Assembly (NCBI GenBank): GCA_035532215.1
Contig: DATKRK010000342.1
Span: forward strand, 1-10,692
Length of the DNA: 10,692 bases
Reading direction: 5' to 3'
From: JAICIG01 sp035532215
GTDB taxonomy: Bacteria > Planctomycetota > Planctomycetia > Pirellulales > JAICIG01
The notes below the pieces were generated by a model. That model saw only the letters and a list, made by a program, of their open reading frames with translations. It made no database searches and had not been told where the DNA came from. Below are positions 1-6,684 of the stretch, piece after piece (the stretch's first letter is position 1; every line of letters begins with the position of its first letter). The position numbers and the translations under genes were made by a program.

Positions 1-59
1 GCAACCAGCCACGCGCCCATGACAGTCCGGCTCATCGACTCAACGGCAAACGCTACCAT
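1..59 (-). CDS. Possible 5' end of a membrane or exported protein, cut by the window edge
   Basis: On the minus strand an ATG at 59 opens a frame that stays open to base 1 and begins MVAFAVESMSRTVMGAW, which is fairly hydrophobic. A GGAG lies 9 bases upstream, a normal ribosome-binding spacing; an in-frame ATG at 65 is the alternative start. The frame would follow the 69-residue gene on the same strand after a gap of about 77 bases. A competing reading exists: the plus strand is open from base 1 to a TGA at 97-99 and could be the tail of a convergent gene. Nineteen codons cannot settle this, and I recognise no family. Confidence 0.25.
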   Translation of the reverse strand, partial: MVAFAVESMSRTVMGAWLV

Positions 60-136
60 GAGCATTGGCTCCACAACCTCATGGCGTCAACCTCACTGAT
101 GGGCTTAAGAAACCACACACCTGCAATCCGATAGAG

Positions 137-346
137 TCAGCGTTTTTCAATGGACGATCGGCTGACGCCCGAATCAAGCTTAGGATCGTCGTCGTCCTGC
201 GGTAGGTAAATGGGCGCAGGCGTCTCCACGGCATCCACCGCCGGCTCGCGGCTAAGCCACGCGGACAAAAGTAAACCGACTAATAGAGATATCAGCGCAA
301 GCGCTGTTTTGCCGCGCAGCGACGCGGCCTCGCTTTTAGAGGGCAT
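137..346 (-). CDS. Small single-span membrane protein, 69 residues, function unknown
   Basis: The start at 346 is supported by AGGAG seven bases upstream. The protein has a basic N-terminus (residues 1-13, three Lys and one Arg), one clear hydrophobic span at about 14-31 (ALALISLLVGLLLSAWL), and a hydrophilic tail with a run of four Asp at 51-54 and a basic end (EKR). This fits an N-in, C-out bitopic membrane protein or an uncleaved signal anchor. I recognise no family or catalytic motif. It is transcribed divergently from the DUF1501 gene at 537, and its leader would contain the terminator-like hairpin at 425-464. Such small membrane proteins are common and poorly conserved, so no function is proposed. 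The strong ribosome binding site is the main reason to believe it is a gene. Confidence 0.65.
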   Translation of the reverse strand: MPSKSEAASLRGKTALALISLLVGLLLSAWLSREPAVDAVETPAPIYLPQDDDDPKLDSGVSRSSIEKR

Positions 347-424
347 TGCCTTGCTCCTGTTCCCAGAGACAAGAGCTTAGTGTCGGCAATCCGTTCGTCG
401 TTACCGTCTGAATTGTGGTTAGAC

Positions 425-464
425 AAAAAACAGGCGCCGCGAGCGTCCGATCAGAAGCGGCGCC
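425..464 (-). terminator. Rho-independent terminator-like hairpin read on the minus strand
   Basis: Bases 433-440 (GGCGCCGC) and 457-464 (GCGGCGCC) form a perfect 8-bp stem around a 16-base loop. Read on the minus strand the stem is followed after two bases by six T (425-430), the layout of an intrinsic terminator. No minus-strand gene lies directly upstream, because the neighbour at 537 is on the plus strand. It may stop antisense transcription, or it may lie in the leader of the 69-residue gene and act as an attenuator. Confidence 0.4.
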
Positions 465-487
465 GACTGCTGGCCGCATCGTCTTGA

Positions 488-516
488 TTGACGATCGATC
501 GTTTCTCGCCTAGCCT
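488..516 (+). promoter_or_regulatory. Candidate promoter with overlapping 12-base palindrome
   Basis: TTGACG (488-493) matches five of six bases of a sigma-70 -35 box. Seventeen bases later lies TAGCCT (511-516), a weak -10 match of three in six. The perfect palindrome ACGATCGATCGT (491-502) overlaps the -35 box and spacer, where a dimeric regulator could bind. Transcription would start near 522, giving a very short leader before the ATG at 537. The weak -10 box keeps confidence low. Confidence 0.25.
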
Positions 517-536
517 AGGGATGACTTGCATGCCCC

Positions 537-1187
537 ATGAGCAATTTCCGAGGAGTCCATCGCCGCGAGTTTCTCCGCATCGGCGGCGCCGGCTTCGCTG
601 GTTTGTCGCTGGCCAACTTGCTGCGCGCCGAGCAATCTGCCGCCGGGCGCCCGGCGCCACGGGCGAAGGCTTTCATCTTCGTCTACTTGGCCGGCGGCCC
701 CAGCCATCATGAGACTTTCGATCCCAAGCCCCTAGCGCCGATGCGCATCCGCGGTCCTTGGGGCGCCATTGCGACCAGAGTTCCCGGAGTCTCGTTCGGC
801 GAGATGCTGCCGCAGCTCGCAGAACGGAATAACCGCTTTGCCCTGCTTCGCGCGCTGAACCATGCCAATAGCCTGCACAATCCGTGGCCGGTAATGACCG
901 GCAACATGCAGCATCGCACGACATTGACCGCGGCGGCGGCGTTCCTCAAACGCGAAGACGATCGCGAACTGCCCGCGTTTATCAACTTGGGACCGAAATT
1001 GTCCATCGGCGCGGGCATTCTGGGCGCCAGTCACGAACCGCTGGAGGCGCCCGATCCGAGCCGTGCCGAGCGGTCTTTGGCCGATTTCACTCTGCAGGAG
1101 GACGTCGATCCCGACCGACTCGGCCATCGCGAGCGTCTGCTGCGAAGCATCGACCGTCTCCGCCGCCGCGGTTCAGACGCAGGATGA
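537..1187 (+). CDS. DUF1501 protein, N-terminal half (gene split by a frame change)
   Basis: This is the N-terminal half of a DUF1501 protein, a planctomycete-rich family with an alkaline phosphatase/sulfatase-like fold, usually about 420-480 residues. Residues 8-25 (HRREFLRIGGAGFAGLSL) match a twin-arginine leader, so export in folded form is likely. Family segments follow: a strand ending in AGGPSHHETFDPKP (52-65), then RGPWGAIATRVPGV (72-85) and LLRALNHANS (103-112). The frame meets TGA at 1185-1187 after LRRRGSDAG. The rest of the family sequence continues in another frame from about 1180 to 1806, so 216 residues is only half a normal protein. The ATG at 537 is chosen because it gives the complete twin-arginine leader; the only AGGG (517-520) is 16 bases away, so the ribosome binding site is poor. 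Confidence 0.75.
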   Translation: MSNFRGVHRREFLRIGGAGFAGLSLANLLRAEQSAAGRPAPRAKAFIFVYLAGGPSHHETFDPKPLAPMRIRGPWGAIATRVPGVSFGEMLPQLAERNNRFALLRALNHANSLHNPWPVMTGNMQHRTTLTAAAAFLKREDDRELPAFINLGPKLSIGAGILGASHEPLEAPDPSRAERSLADFTLQEDVDPDRLGHRERLLRSIDRLRRRGSDAG

Positions 1188-1188
1188 G

Positions 1189-1806
1189 ATGCATCAGCGG
1201 GCATTGAACCTGTTGACTTCGAATCGAGTGCGCAGCGCATTTGATCTGGCCCAGGAGCCCGATGAACGACGCGACAGGTTTGGCGCCAACAGCTTCGGGC
1301 AATCGTGTCTCCTGGCCCGGCGTCTGATCGAGGCCGGTACGCGCTGCGTCCAGATCAATTGGTACAACCGCGAAGACGGTTTCGCCGTGGGTTGGGACGT
1401 TCACGGCGACGACCAGACGGGCCTGGTGCGCATGGAGCAGCAGCTTTGCCCGAGATTCGATCAGGGAATGTCAGCCTTGATCGACGACCTCGACGAGCGG
1501 GGAATGCTCGACAGCACGCTGGTCATTGCGACCGGAGAGTTCGGACGCACGCCGCGGATCAGCAAGCTCGGCGGTCGCGATCATTGGCCTTATTGTTTTT
1601 CGGCGCTGCTCGCTGGGGGCGGCGTTGCCGGCGGGCGCGTGGTTGGCGCAAGTGATGCCCAGGGCGCCTATCCCGCCGGCCGACCGGCGAGCCCCGCCGA
1701 CCTGGCTGCGACCGCCTTTCAGCTTCTCGGGGTTAATCCCAACCAGGACGACCGTCTCCGCCCGATGGTCTTCGAAGGACATGCGATTGAAGAACTGTGC
1801 GGCTAA
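1189..1806 (+). CDS. DUF1501 protein, C-terminal half (gene split by a frame change)
   Basis: This half carries the most diagnostic DUF1501 signatures: RALNLLTSNRVRSAFDL near the start, then FGQSCLLARRLIEAG, then GEFGRTP (about nt 1537-1557) followed by GGRDHW. The same segments occur in the intact paralogue at 3055-4362. The reading continues the family sequence of the 537-1187 half in the next frame (+1 relative). The frame is open further upstream, but residues before about 1180 do not match the family. The ATG at 1189 lies one base after the TGA at 1185-1187, so ribosomes finishing the first half could restart here. A small deletion or a sequencing error is equally possible. The C-terminus (EGHAIEELCG) is a normal family end. 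Without the N-terminal half it has no export signal. Confidence 0.7.
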   Translation: MHQRALNLLTSNRVRSAFDLAQEPDERRDRFGANSFGQSCLLARRLIEAGTRCVQINWYNREDGFAVGWDVHGDDQTGLVRMEQQLCPRFDQGMSALIDDLDERGMLDSTLVIATGEFGRTPRISKLGGRDHWPYCFSALLAGGGVAGGRVVGASDAQGAYPAGRPASPADLAATAFQLLGVNPNQDDRLRPMVFEGHAIEELCG

Positions 1807-2812
1807 CCCGGCCTGCATTGCATGTTTTACGCCGCTCGGCGCGGCGGCGATGTGGCTTCTCGCTGCGGCGGAGGTCCATGCCCAGTCGTCCGAGGCGGCC
1901 GCGCCGCCTCGACCGCTCTTGATCGCTTTCTCGTCGTTCCGCGATCGGCCGGCATTCGCTTCGCTGTATCTCTACCGCCACGACGGGGTAGGCAAGGGAA
2001 GCATCCTTGCGGCGGTCCCCGCGGCGTCCGAACGCGGCGATACCCATCCTTCGCTGAGCGCCGACGGCTCGTTGTGTCTCTACACGTCGAAACAGGTGGG
2101 TGGCTTCTCGCCGCAATTGCAGTTTTTCGACGTCTCGCAACGGCAGATCCTGCCCGGTCCTGCGTTGAACGGCGAGTTTGCTGCGAGAACCGATGCCAGC
2201 CTGTCTGGCGCGGGCAACCTGCTCGCTTTCTGCGCCTGGGACCGCCCGGGGCAAGCCGGAGGCTGGGACGTGTTGCTCTACGATCGCAACGCGAGCGGTT
2301 TCGTCGAGCTGCCCGGCTTGAACTCCGAAGACAACGAGCGCGAAGTCGCGATCAGCGGGGACGGGCGTCTTCTGGCATTCGTCTCGGACCGGCCTGGCTC
2401 GCTCGGCTTGTCGGACATTTATTGCTATGACTGCCGCGCGAAGCAGCTTGTCGCGCTGCCCGGCGTCAACTCCCCGCGCCGAGAGCTGAATCCGGCGCTC
2501 AGTAACGACTCCCGGCTGCTGGCGTTCGTCTCCGACCGACAGGGCGGCGCCGGGGGAAAGGATATTTATGTCGCCGATCGGCAGACTCGGGAAGTGGTTT
2601 CGCCGCCCGGACTCAGCTCGGCCGGGCATGAGCAGACGCCCGCGTTCAGCCCTGACGGGCGCTATCTGGTGTTCGTCTCTGAACGAATCCGAGGCGCCGG
2701 CGAGCGTGACATCTACCTCTATGACCGGGCACGCGGCACGCTGCTTGACACGCCTGGGCTGAATTCGTCCGCCGAAGACTTTGATCCGTGCATCGGCTGG
2801 GCGCCGCGATGA
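1781..2812 (+). CDS. Secreted PD40 (TolB-like) beta-propeller protein, 343 residues
   Basis: An N-terminal signal peptide is visible: basic MRLK, a hydrophobic stretch to about residue 30, and a likely cleavage after VHA (32-34). The mature part consists of beta-propeller repeats with a period of about 49 residues. Their cores are DGSLCLYTSK (95-104), GNLLAFCAWD (145-154), DGRLLAFVSD (194-203), DSRLLAFVSD (243-252) and DGRYLVFVSE (292-301). Each later core is followed by D-(I/V)-Y/L-x-YDR-like strands and LPGLNS-like turns. These are typical of WD40-like/PD40 repeats, which bind proteins or sugars outside the cytoplasm. The ATG at 1781 overlaps the end of the DUF1501 frame by 26 bases and has AAGGA only one base upstream; a later ATG at 1850 would lose most of the signal peptide. 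Overlap implies co-transcription with the split DUF1501 gene. The binding partner is unknown. Confidence 0.8.
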   Translation: MRLKNCAANPACIACFTPLGAAAMWLLAAAEVHAQSSEAAAPPRPLLIAFSSFRDRPAFASLYLYRHDGVGKGSILAAVPAASERGDTHPSLSADGSLCLYTSKQVGGFSPQLQFFDVSQRQILPGPALNGEFAARTDASLSGAGNLLAFCAWDRPGQAGGWDVLLYDRNASGFVELPGLNSEDNEREVAISGDGRLLAFVSDRPGSLGLSDIYCYDCRAKQLVALPGVNSPRRELNPALSNDSRLLAFVSDRQGGAGGKDIYVADRQTREVVSPPGLSSAGHEQTPAFSPDGRYLVFVSERIRGAGERDIYLYDRARGTLLDTPGLNSSAEDFDPCIGWAPR

Positions 2813-3024
2813 ATGAGCACTCGCAGAGCCATTGTGTGCGTGACGCGTTGGTTTACTTTGCGGCGGGATCGTCCGGCGCGTGGCCAGGCGAGCTGATTCG
2901 CCCACTGCCTATACCGTCCCCTCGCGGTTGCGGAGCCGGCACGCCCCTGTTGATGTCACGTCTGCAAGGACGGGTTCACGCGCCCCATCACCACGCCGAA
3001 CCAATCCGCGAGCTGTTCGGATAG
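2809..3024 (+). pseudogene. Short frame ending in a DUF1501-like C-terminus; probable remnant
   Basis: A 71-codon frame begins with an ATG overlapping the propeller stop (ATGA at 2809-2812). Most of it is unremarkable, rich in Pro, Gly and His, with no recognisable domain. The last residues, HAEPIRELFG, resemble the usual end of DUF1501 proteins; the paralogue on the opposite strand ends GRPIRELL, and the split one ends GHAIEELCG. I infer either a tail left by a deleted DUF1501 gene or a chance match in a small coupled frame. The two similar tails sit end to end, 3001-3021 on plus and 3055-3077 on minus. No terminator is evident between the convergent units. Confidence 0.3.
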
Positions 3025-3054
3025 GGCTGCGGCTTTATGTTTGCTGCATCGGCG

Positions 3055-4362
3055 TCAGAGCAGTTCGCGAATCGGACGGCCGGTATTGACGATGCTCACC
3101 GGTCGGCCCGTGGCGTCGTTGAAATGCGTATCGAGCGGGATGCCGAGGGCGTGATAGAGCGTCGCCAGCAGATCGTGGGGCGAGACGGGGCGTTCGGCCA
3201 CGTTGCCGCCGCGAGGCTCGCTGGCGCCGACGATCCGGCCGCCGTGCAATCCGCCGCCGCCGAGCAGCACCGAAAAGCAGTTCGCCCAATGATCGCGGCC
3301 GGCATGGCCGTTGATCAGCGGCGTGCGGCCGAATTCTCCGGCACAGAAAATGACCACGTCGTCGAGCATCCCTCGGGCCTCGAGATCTTCGACCAGGGCG
3401 GCGATCGCCGCATCGAGCGGCGGCAGTTGCGCTTCAAGTCCCTTCTCGATGTCGTCGTGGTGGTCCCAATAGCCGGTGTTGATCGTCACGCAAGTCGTCC
3501 CCGCCTCGATCAATCGCCGGGCAAGCAGGGCGCTCTGGCCGTAGAGGTGTCGACCATAGCGATCGCGAAGCTGCGGGGTCTCGCGGTTGAGATCGAACGC
3601 ATCGCGCACTCGGTCGCCCGTGACCATTTCGAGCGCTTGGGCCTTGAAGCTGTTCAGGCCTTCGAGCGTGCCCGAACGGTCGATGTCGCGCCGGAGCGTA
3701 TCGAACTCGCGCAGCAATCGGGCACGATCTTGCACGCTGCCGAGCGACAGCTCCTTGGGCAATGCCAGATTGGGCACGCGGAAGTCGTTGGCGTTCGGAT
3801 CGGCGCCCAGCTCGAACGGATTGTACGCGGCGCCAAGATAGACCGCCCCTTGATAGCCAAACGCCTCGGCCTTGGGAATCGCCACGTACGGCGGCATCTG
3901 CGATTGACGGGCGCCGCGACAGCGGGCAATAACCGAGCCAAACGACGGCTTCTGGGGCGCGTTGCGCGCCAAGGTGGGGCCGAAATAGCCGGTCTGCATC
4001 CAATGCGCCGACGGGGCATGGATGCCGTTTTGATGATTCACGCTCCGCACGATCGAGAGCCGATCCATGAGCGGCGCCTGTCGCGGAAACCGCTCGCTGA
4101 TTTGCACTCCGGGCGCGGAGGTCGCGATCGGGGCGTAAGGCCCGCGGAACTCGGCCGGCGCCTCGGGCTTCATGTCGTAGGTGTCTTGTTGGCTCATGCC
4201 GCCATGCGTCCAGAAGACAATCAGCGACTTGTTGCCGGCCGTCGGCGGCGAAGCCGAATCGGCGGCAAGATTCCGCGCTCGCAAGACGTCGAACAAAGAG
4301 AGTCCCAGCGCCGAGGCGCCCAGCTCCAGGACGCGGCGTCGCTTGCAGATGACGTTGAGCAT
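3055..4362 (-). CDS. DUF1501 family exported protein (sulfatase/alkaline-phosphatase-like fold), 435 residues
   Basis: This is an intact DUF1501 protein of normal length. Residues 7-25 (KRRRVLELGASALGLSLFD) resemble a weak twin-arginine leader. Family segments in order are VFWTHGGMSQQDTYDMKPEAP (49-69), RGPYAPIATSAPGV (73-86), RSVNHQNGIH (106-115), YGQSALLARRLIEAG (274-288), GEFGRTP (342-348), GRDHW (355-359), and the end RPIRELL. The fold relates to alkaline phosphatases and sulfatases, but the reaction of DUF1501 proteins is not established, so I give no substrate. It is the last gene of the minus operon, 15 bases after the DUF1549/DUF1553 stop. AAGGA at the junction lies 11 bases before the start at 4362, slightly long. 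It is a paralogue of the split gene at 537-1806 and helps locate where that gene is broken. Confidence 0.9.
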   Translation of the reverse strand: MLNVICKRRRVLELGASALGLSLFDVLRARNLAADSASPPTAGNKSLIVFWTHGGMSQQDTYDMKPEAPAEFRGPYAPIATSAPGVQISERFPRQAPLMDRLSIVRSVNHQNGIHAPSAHWMQTGYFGPTLARNAPQKPSFGSVIARCRGARQSQMPPYVAIPKAEAFGYQGAVYLGAAYNPFELGADPNANDFRVPNLALPKELSLGSVQDRARLLREFDTLRRDIDRSGTLEGLNSFKAQALEMVTGDRVRDAFDLNRETPQLRDRYGRHLYGQSALLARRLIEAGTTCVTINTGYWDHHDDIEKGLEAQLPPLDAAIAALVEDLEARGMLDDVVIFCAGEFGRTPLINGHAGRDHWANCFSVLLGGGGLHGGRIVGASEPRGGNVAERPVSPHDLLATLYHALGIPLDTHFNDATGRPVSIVNTGRPIRELL

Positions 4363-4377
4363 GCCGATCGCATTCCT

Positions 4378-6684
4378 TTAATGATTGAACAAGAACTCGT
4401 TCGTGGCCACGAGCGACCACAAGAGCGACGCATACGCCTCTTTGCGATTCGCTTGCGACTCCAGGAACGTCACGGCGACGGCGCGTTCTTTGTCGCGCGG
4501 CGACCGGCCGAAGACGCGGAGGAAAACGGCGTTCACGTTTTCGGCGTGCGGACGGCCGCCATCCGCCAGGCGGGCCACGTACCCATGCTCGGAGGTCAAT
4601 TTCGCCTGCAACTCGTTCGAGTTCACCAGTTCCAGCGTCTGGCCCAGGGCGGGCGAGTCGATCCGCTCGCACTCGCAGGCCGAGTTTCGCGCCGGGCGGC
4701 CGAAGACGTCGAGAAAATGGCTCGGCGCCGCTTCGTCCGGCAAATCGATGGCGCGGGTTCCCGGCGGAAAGTCTCCGGCCGTCGCGCGAAACTTCGTCGG
4801 CGCTTCGAGAACCTGTCCGAGCGAGTCGAGCAGCACCTCGGCGGCAAGACGGCGCGGATAATAACGAGCATAACTCTGCACGTCGTCGCGATTGACGTCG
4901 TTCGGCGTCGAACTGAGCGAATAAGCCGCCGAATTGCAGATCACGCGGATCAAGTGCTTGACGTCGTATCCGTGTTCGACAAAATCGCGGGCCAGAGCGT
5001 CGAGCAACTCGGGATTGCTCGGCGGATTGGTGCTCCGCGCGTCGTCGATCGGTTGAATGATGCCGCGGCCAAAGAAATGGCCCCACATGCGGTTGGCCAT
5101 CGTGCGAGCAAAGTAGGGGTTGTCGGGCGAGGCCATCCAACGGGCCAGGCTGCGGCGCGGATCGTCGTAGCGGCTGAGCTTGAACGCATCGCCTCCCGGC
5201 GGTCGCGGCGCCATCCGTTCGCCCGTGCGGGGATGCACGACCTCGCCCTCGTCGGCAAGGTAGATCGTCTCGCCGGTGGGGACCTCGGCGTCGGCGAAAC
5301 CGCCCTTGCGGCCGACCCGGGCGAAAACCGCCGCGAGCTGATAGTAGTCGGCCTGGCTCCAACGTTCCGCCGGATGATGGTGGCACTGGGCGCACTGAAT
5401 GCGGATGCCGAGAAACGCTTGCGCCACCGACTCGACGTAGTCGGCCTTCGTTCGCACGGTGCGATACCAGACCGTGGGCGGGTTGGTCTCCTGGCTTCCC
5501 GAGGCCGTCAAGATCGAGGCCACGAAGCGGTCGTAGGGGACGTTGGCCGCCAGGTTGTCGCGAATCCAGCCGGCGAACAGCGTCGTGCCCGACCGTTGAT
5601 AGCGGGTGCTGTAACCGAGGCCGCGATTGCGGAGAATATCGGCCCACTTCAGGGCGAAATAGCTGGCATACTCGGGCCGATCGAGCAGCCGGTCGATCAG
5701 CCGAGCGCGTTTGTCGGCGCCGGGATCGTTCACATAGTCGGCTACCTCGGCGGAGGTCGGCAGCGTACCGCAAATATCGAGCGAGGCCCGGCGGATGAAC
5801 TCATGATCTTCGGCCGGCGGCGACGGCGTGATTCCCAATCGCTTCCATTGCGCGACGAGATGCCGGTCGACGAAAGAGCGGGCGACGTTTCGTTCCCAAG
5901 CGGCGAGTTGCGCCTGTACGTCGGACGCTTGCTGCGAGTGCGGAATCAGGCCGTAGAAAACCGCAATCTGCTCGGCGAACCGGACCATGACGGCAAACGA
6001 GCCGCTGCGTTCGCCGATCTGCACGGCGCCGCTTTCGTTCACTTCGGCCAACTCGGGCTCATTGGAAAGGTAAATGGCCCGACGGGTCACATCGCGGGCC
6101 GAGCCATCGGAGAAATAAGCGGTCACTTGCAGCGGCTGCGGCCGATGCCGCGAATCGAACACATGGCGCTCGGGCGTCACGGTGATTCGCGCCAGCTTGG
6201 GTTCGTCGGCTCGACTGGGCTGCGCGCCCTGCTCGATCCAGGCGAGCAACGTCCGATAGTCATCGGAAGCTTCGCGCAGTCTCGCTCCGCCGCCGTGGGC
6301 GAGAGTGCCGGTTGCTTTCAACAACAGCAGCGAATGAGCCGGACTCGCTGGAAACAAGCGCCGACCGCGCGACTCGCGCACGATCGCATCGTAATCCAAC
6401 TCCGGCTCGAAGCCGAGCAGCGATAACTTGAAGCCGTTCTGGCCAGTGGCTTTGCCGTGACAACCGCCGCCGTTGCAGCCGAGCTTGGTGAGCAGCGGAA
6501 TCACGTCGCTCTGAAACGACACGGCCGGCGCGGGGCTCTGGGCGGCAGCCGCTCCCGCGGCCAAGCTCTTTTCGCCTCCGGCGCTGTCGCTTTCAGCGCC
6601 TCGGGCAGCGACGCCGACGACGAACAGGCTCGCCAGCGTCAGGCTCGCAATCGTCGCTCGTCGGCCGGTGCGTCGGCGAATCAT
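4378..6684 (-). CDS. DUF1549/DUF1553 exported cytochrome-like protein, 768 residues
   Basis: A signal peptide (RRRTGRR then a hydrophobic run, cleavage near ARGA at 27-30) leads to a planctomycete cytochrome-type region with C70-NGGG-C75-H76, a CX4CH rather than the usual CXXCH spacing. A Big2-like beta region follows at about 164-245 (VTPERHVFDS, QVTAYFSDGSARDVT). DUF1549 spans about 265-460 (FIRRASLDICGTLPT, DRLLDRPEYASYFALKWADILRNR split across it) and includes a canonical CAQCH at 431-435. DUF1553 spans about 505-760 (NPYFARTMANRMWGHFFGRG, DFVEHGYDVKHLIRVIC). Heme attachment is inferred from the motifs, and the enzymatic role is unknown. The ATG at 6684 overlaps the stop of the upstream PPC gene by four bases (ATGA), with GGAG (6693-6696) eight bases upstream, so translation is probably coupled. 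The DUF1501 gene follows in the same operon. Confidence 0.92.
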   Translation of the reverse strand: MIRRRTGRRATIASLTLASLFVVGVAARGAESDSAGGEKSLAAGAAAAQSPAPAVSFQSDVIPLLTKLGCNGGGCHGKATGQNGFKLSLLGFEPELDYDAIVRESRGRRLFPASPAHSLLLLKATGTLAHGGGARLREASDDYRTLLAWIEQGAQPSRADEPKLARITVTPERHVFDSRHRPQPLQVTAYFSDGSARDVTRRAIYLSNEPELAEVNESGAVQIGERSGSFAVMVRFAEQIAVFYGLIPHSQQASDVQAQLAAWERNVARSFVDRHLVAQWKRLGITPSPPAEDHEFIRRASLDICGTLPTSAEVADYVNDPGADKRARLIDRLLDRPEYASYFALKWADILRNRGLGYSTRYQRSGTTLFAGWIRDNLAANVPYDRFVASILTASGSQETNPPTVWYRTVRTKADYVESVAQAFLGIRIQCAQCHHHPAERWSQADYYQLAAVFARVGRKGGFADAEVPTGETIYLADEGEVVHPRTGERMAPRPPGGDAFKLSRYDDPRRSLARWMASPDNPYFARTMANRMWGHFFGRGIIQPIDDARSTNPPSNPELLDALARDFVEHGYDVKHLIRVICNSAAYSLSSTPNDVNRDDVQSYARYYPRRLAAEVLLDSLGQVLEAPTKFRATAGDFPPGTRAIDLPDEAAPSHFLDVFGRPARNSACECERIDSPALGQTLELVNSNELQAKLTSEHGYVARLADGGRPHAENVNAVFLRVFGRSPRDKERAVAVTFLESQANRKEAYASLLWSLVATNEFLFNH

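Noticed and set aside
1165..1190. Programmed +1 frameshift joining the DUF1501 halves, with GGA before TGA
   Set aside because: There is no known slippery sequence or RF2-like CTT-TGA context. A few family residues also appear to be missing, which points to an indel rather than recoding.
1733..2905. 390-codon minus-strand frame opposite the propeller gene
   Set aside because: The plus-strand frame has regular beta-propeller repeats and a signal peptide; the antisense reading has none and is rich in Arg.
3037..6426. Very long plus-strand open frame (1129 codons) opposite the DUF1501 and DUF1549/DUF1553 genes
   Set aside because: It lies entirely antisense to genes with clear family motifs. 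It spans two genes and their junction, has Arg/Ala-rich sequence with no domain, and is expected from the strong GC bias at third codon positions.
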